A DNA stretch of 64,000 bases, taken from contig NZ_JAPEVI010000002.1 of the NCBI RefSeq assembly GCF_026240905.1, positions 124,001 to 188,000 on the forward strand. The letters run 5' to 3'. Of the stretch, positions 62,430 through 64,000 are shown piece by piece. Below the pieces are notes generated by a model, which did not search any database, had not been told where the DNA came from, and saw nothing but the letters and a program-made list of their open reading frames with translations. This DNA is from Roseibium salinum. Lineage in GTDB: Bacteria > Pseudomonadota > Alphaproteobacteria > Rhizobiales > Stappiaceae. The position numbers and the translations under genes were made by a program. Each line of letters starts with the position of its first letter. Position 1 is the first letter of the stretch.

Positions 62430-62861
62430 ATGACAAAGAACATGTGGAGGATCGGCATTCTGGCCGGGACGGCCTTGTTCGGCAGTGGATCGCCGCAGGC
62501 GGCGGAGCCGGAGCCCGCCGTCAACCTGCAGCTCAACCGCACCGCCGCTTCGGACAACGGCTGTACCCTGACCTTCGTTGCCGCCAATCGCACGGCTGAA
62601 GCGCTTTCAAAGGCGGCGTTCGAGTTCGTCCTGTTCGACAAGGACGGCTTGGTCGACAGGATGACCGTCTTCGACTTCGGCTCCCTGCCGGCGGAAAAGA
62701 CGGTCGTTCGCCAGTTCGCCCTCGGCGGTATCAACTGCGAGGCTCTCGGGTCGATCCTCGTCAACGGAGCGGCCGGTTGCGGCGGTGAAAGCCGCCAGGA
62801 GGCGCTGTGTTCCGCCGCGCTGAAAACCGAGAGCCGGGCAGAGATCCCGTTCAGCAAATAG
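62430..62861 (+). CDS. Small secreted protein preceding ExbB/ExbD
   Basis: A 143-residue exported protein. Signal peptide residues 1-25 (RIGILAGTALFGSGSPQAA). The mature part has four or five Cys (DNGCTLTF, GGINCEALG, GCGGESRQEALC), with strand-like alternation (LTFVAANRTAEALSKAAFEF, VLFDKDGLVDRMTVFDFGSL). It resembles an immunoglobulin-like or FxLYD-type fold, unconfirmed. ATG 62430 follows GGTGGGA; ATG 62418 is the alternative. It lies 9 bp before the ExbB-like gene, so it is first in the energy-transduction operon and may be a periplasmic accessory of haem or siderophore uptake. Confidence 0.8.
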   Translation: MTKNMWRIGILAGTALFGSGSPQAAEPEPAVNLQLNRTAASDNGCTLTFVAANRTAEALSKAAFEFVLFDKDGLVDRMTVFDFGSLPAEKTVVRQFALGGINCEALGSILVNGAAGCGGESRQEALCSAALKTESRAEIPFSK

Positions 62862-62870
62862 GAGGCTGCC

Positions 62871-63566
62871 ATGCCGTTTCTGGAGTTGCTTCAACCGGTC
62901 ACGGGACTGCTTGAACTTGGCGGGCCGGTTGTCGCATTGATTGCCGTTCTGTCCATCGTCGCGCTTGCCGTCACGCTGTTGAAACTCTACCAGTTCGCGC
63001 GGGAAAGGGTCGGGCGCACCGGGAGTGCCGAACGGGCCGTGGCGCTGTGGAAATCCGGCCGGCGCCAGGATGCCGTTCACTTCCTGGCACACCCGGTGAG
63101 CGCCGCCGAGGAAGCGGCCGTGACGGCCATGCACCTGTCGCGCGAGGAAATCGCCAGGAACGAGATCGAGGACGAGGTCCAGCGCATCGCAACGCTGCGG
63201 CTCCACCGGCTGCAATCGGGTTTCCGTCTGCTCGACGCCGTTTCCCAGGTGGCTCCGCTGCTTGGTCTGTTCGGCACCGTGCTGGGCATGATTACCGCCT
63301 TTCAGGAACTGCAGAACGCAGGCAATGCGGTCGACCCGTCCGCCCTTGCGGGCGGGATCTGGGTGGCCCTTCTGACCACGGCGGCCGGACTTGGTGTCGC
63401 CATGCCGGTTTCCCTGGTGCTGACCTTTTTCGAGGCCCGGACGGAAGACGAGCGGATTGCGATCGAGACACTGACGGTCGCCGTATTGTCGAATGTTTCC
63501 GGGACAACGGACATGGCGGCGGTGTCGCCGCTGCCGGTGGTCGGACGAGCCTCCCATGCACATTGA
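62871..63566 (+). CDS. MotA/TolQ/ExbB proton channel family protein
   Basis: A 231-residue inner-membrane protein with three hydrophobic segments: residues about 15-38 (PVVALIAVLSIVALAVTLLK), 125-145 (APLLGLFGTVLGMITAFQEL) and 160-182 (GIWVALLTTAAGLGVAMPVS). The last two carry the conserved GLFGTVxGM and T-T-AxGLxVAxP motifs. With ExbD it forms the proton-driven motor that energises outer-membrane receptors through TonB. It overlaps the ExbD-like gene by 11 bp. Confidence 0.92.
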   Translation: MPFLELLQPVTGLLELGGPVVALIAVLSIVALAVTLLKLYQFARERVGRTGSAERAVALWKSGRRQDAVHFLAHPVSAAEEAAVTAMHLSREEIARNEIEDEVQRIATLRLHRLQSGFRLLDAVSQVAPLLGLFGTVLGMITAFQELQNAGNAVDPSALAGGIWVALLTTAAGLGVAMPVSLVLTFFEARTEDERIAIETLTVAVLSNVSGTTDMAAVSPLPVVGRASHAH

Positions 63567-63936
63567 CTATCGTCCGGCCAGGCGGCGGCGCCTGTCCATG
63601 ACGTCGCTGATCGACATCATCTTCCTGCTGCTGCTGTTTTTCATGCTGAGCTCCACGTTCACCCGGTTCGGCGAGGTGGAGTTCGGCAACACGGCACGGG
63701 GCGGCGCCGGAGGGCCCGCGCCCGATGTCCTGATTGTCCTGGAAGAAGAAAACTGGACCATCAACGGCATCGCCTCCGATCCGGCCGGAGCCGCCCGAGT
63801 GCTGGCGGGCTTTGCGAAAAAAGGCGCGACAAGCGCCCTGATCCTTCCCCGTGAAGGCGCGAGCACGCAGACGCTGGTCGAGGCGGTCGGGCGCGTGCGC
63901 CGGATCGACGGATTCACAGTTTCGATTGCCAGGTGA
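63556..63936 (+). CDS. ExbD/TolR family biopolymer transport protein
   Basis: A 126-residue protein with one N-terminal membrane segment (IIFLLLLFFMLSSTF) preceded by LSMTSLIDI, which contains the essential membrane Asp at the segment start. A periplasmic domain of about 85 residues follows. Start 63556 lies within the ExbB-like gene. It is followed after 5 bp by a second gene of the same family. Confidence 0.9.
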   Translation: MHIDYRPARRRRLSMTSLIDIIFLLLLFFMLSSTFTRFGEVEFGNTARGGAGGPAPDVLIVLEEENWTINGIASDPAGAARVLAGFAKKGATSALILPREGASTQTLVEAVGRVRRIDGFTVSIAR

Positions 63937-63941
63937 ATTCC

Positions 63942-64000
63942 ATGAGGAAGCTTCAACGCCCCGCCGCGCCGCGAAAGGCCGAGAACACGATCTCGCTGAT
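63942..64000 (+). CDS. Second ExbD/TolR family protein (start only)
   Basis: An ATG at 63942, 5 bp after the previous stop, opens a frame that continues past the right edge. The visible start MRKLQRPAAPRK then AENTISLI matches the N-terminus of ExbD proteins just before the membrane segment. Two ExbD paralogues in tandem, with a TonB gene often next, are common in alphaproteobacteria. Confidence 0.7.
   Translation, partial: MRKLQRPAAPRKAENTISL

Noticed and set aside
1..64000. Mobile elements, CRISPR arrays, tRNA or rRNA genes
   Set aside because: I saw no transposase, integrase, phage gene, regularly spaced repeat array or tRNA-like cloverleaf. Base composition and gene style look uniform apart from short AT-rich promoter islands.

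Overview
The window looks like a chromosomal segment of a GC-rich alphaproteobacterium, probably of the order Hyphomicrobiales (a Stappiaceae-type relative such as Labrenzia/Roseibium is a guess). Pointers are a MucR/Ros zinc-finger regulator, HWE-family kinases, promoters resembling the alphaproteobacterial general-stress (EcfG) consensus, a RirA-like iron box, a FAD-oxidoreductase/DUF1365/DUF2177 group, and many ABC/TRAP uptake operons with LacI, GntR and SorC regulators. I found no rRNA, tRNA, CRISPR array, insertion sequence, phage gene or clear pseudogene. Genes are dense and operons are tight, with many ATGA or TGATG overlaps.

Layout. 1-2667: a probable photo-oxidative stress module (DUF1365 and FAD protein against divergent DUF2177), with mirrored ECF-type promoters between the two sides. 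2836-11874: a LacI regulator and two CUT2-type ABC importers (ATPase/permease on the minus strand; epimerase, two binding proteins, RbsA-like ATPase and permease on the plus strand), with two related AT-rich palindromes overlapping the promoters. 12056-12472: MucR. 12869-16809: a GntR regulator and a DctPQM TRAP transporter. 16917-22601: a stress and signalling block (DUF305 membrane protein, cytochrome c, DUF2892 protein, single-domain receiver, a receiver fused to a sigma-region-2-like domain, and a PAS-HWE hybrid kinase). Three minus-strand transcription units here carry GGAAC-N16-GGTT upstream; a fourth copy precedes the EF-hand gene at 40956. 22711-30690: a CUT1 sugar ABC operon with isomerase, Gfo/Idh/MocA dehydrogenase, esterase and autogenously placed GntR gene, plus a divergent ATPase. 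30817-40956: SDR, Ada overlapping a 2OG-Fe(II) oxygenase gene, a caspase-like protein with a CxxCH tail next to a YceI-OmpA fusion, acetate kinase behind a coupled 28-codon ORF, an esterase, and two secreted proteins.

41428-54743 is a 13-kb operon: CUT2 importer (binding protein, ATPase, one permease), SorC regulator, aldo/keto reductase, GlpD/EryB-like dehydrogenase, class I aldolase, FGGY kinase, GMC oxidoreductase, DenD-like dehydrogenase and SDR. It reads as a complete import, oxidation, phosphorylation and aldol-cleavage route for a polyol or sugar acid. It partly resembles erythritol (ery) and erythronate (den) loci but matches neither as I know them. 54815-58700 is an NTF2-like protein and a PhnD-C-E-E importer with no C-P lyase genes. 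Divergent from it is an OmpR-type regulator with a hybrid sensor kinase (58953-62191). 62430-64000 starts an ExbB/ExbD/ExbD energy-transduction operon that runs off the right edge.

In five ABC loci the first binding-protein gene is followed by a stem-loop before the next gene (one of these is a true terminator with a T tract), which suggests a common way of over-expressing the binding protein.
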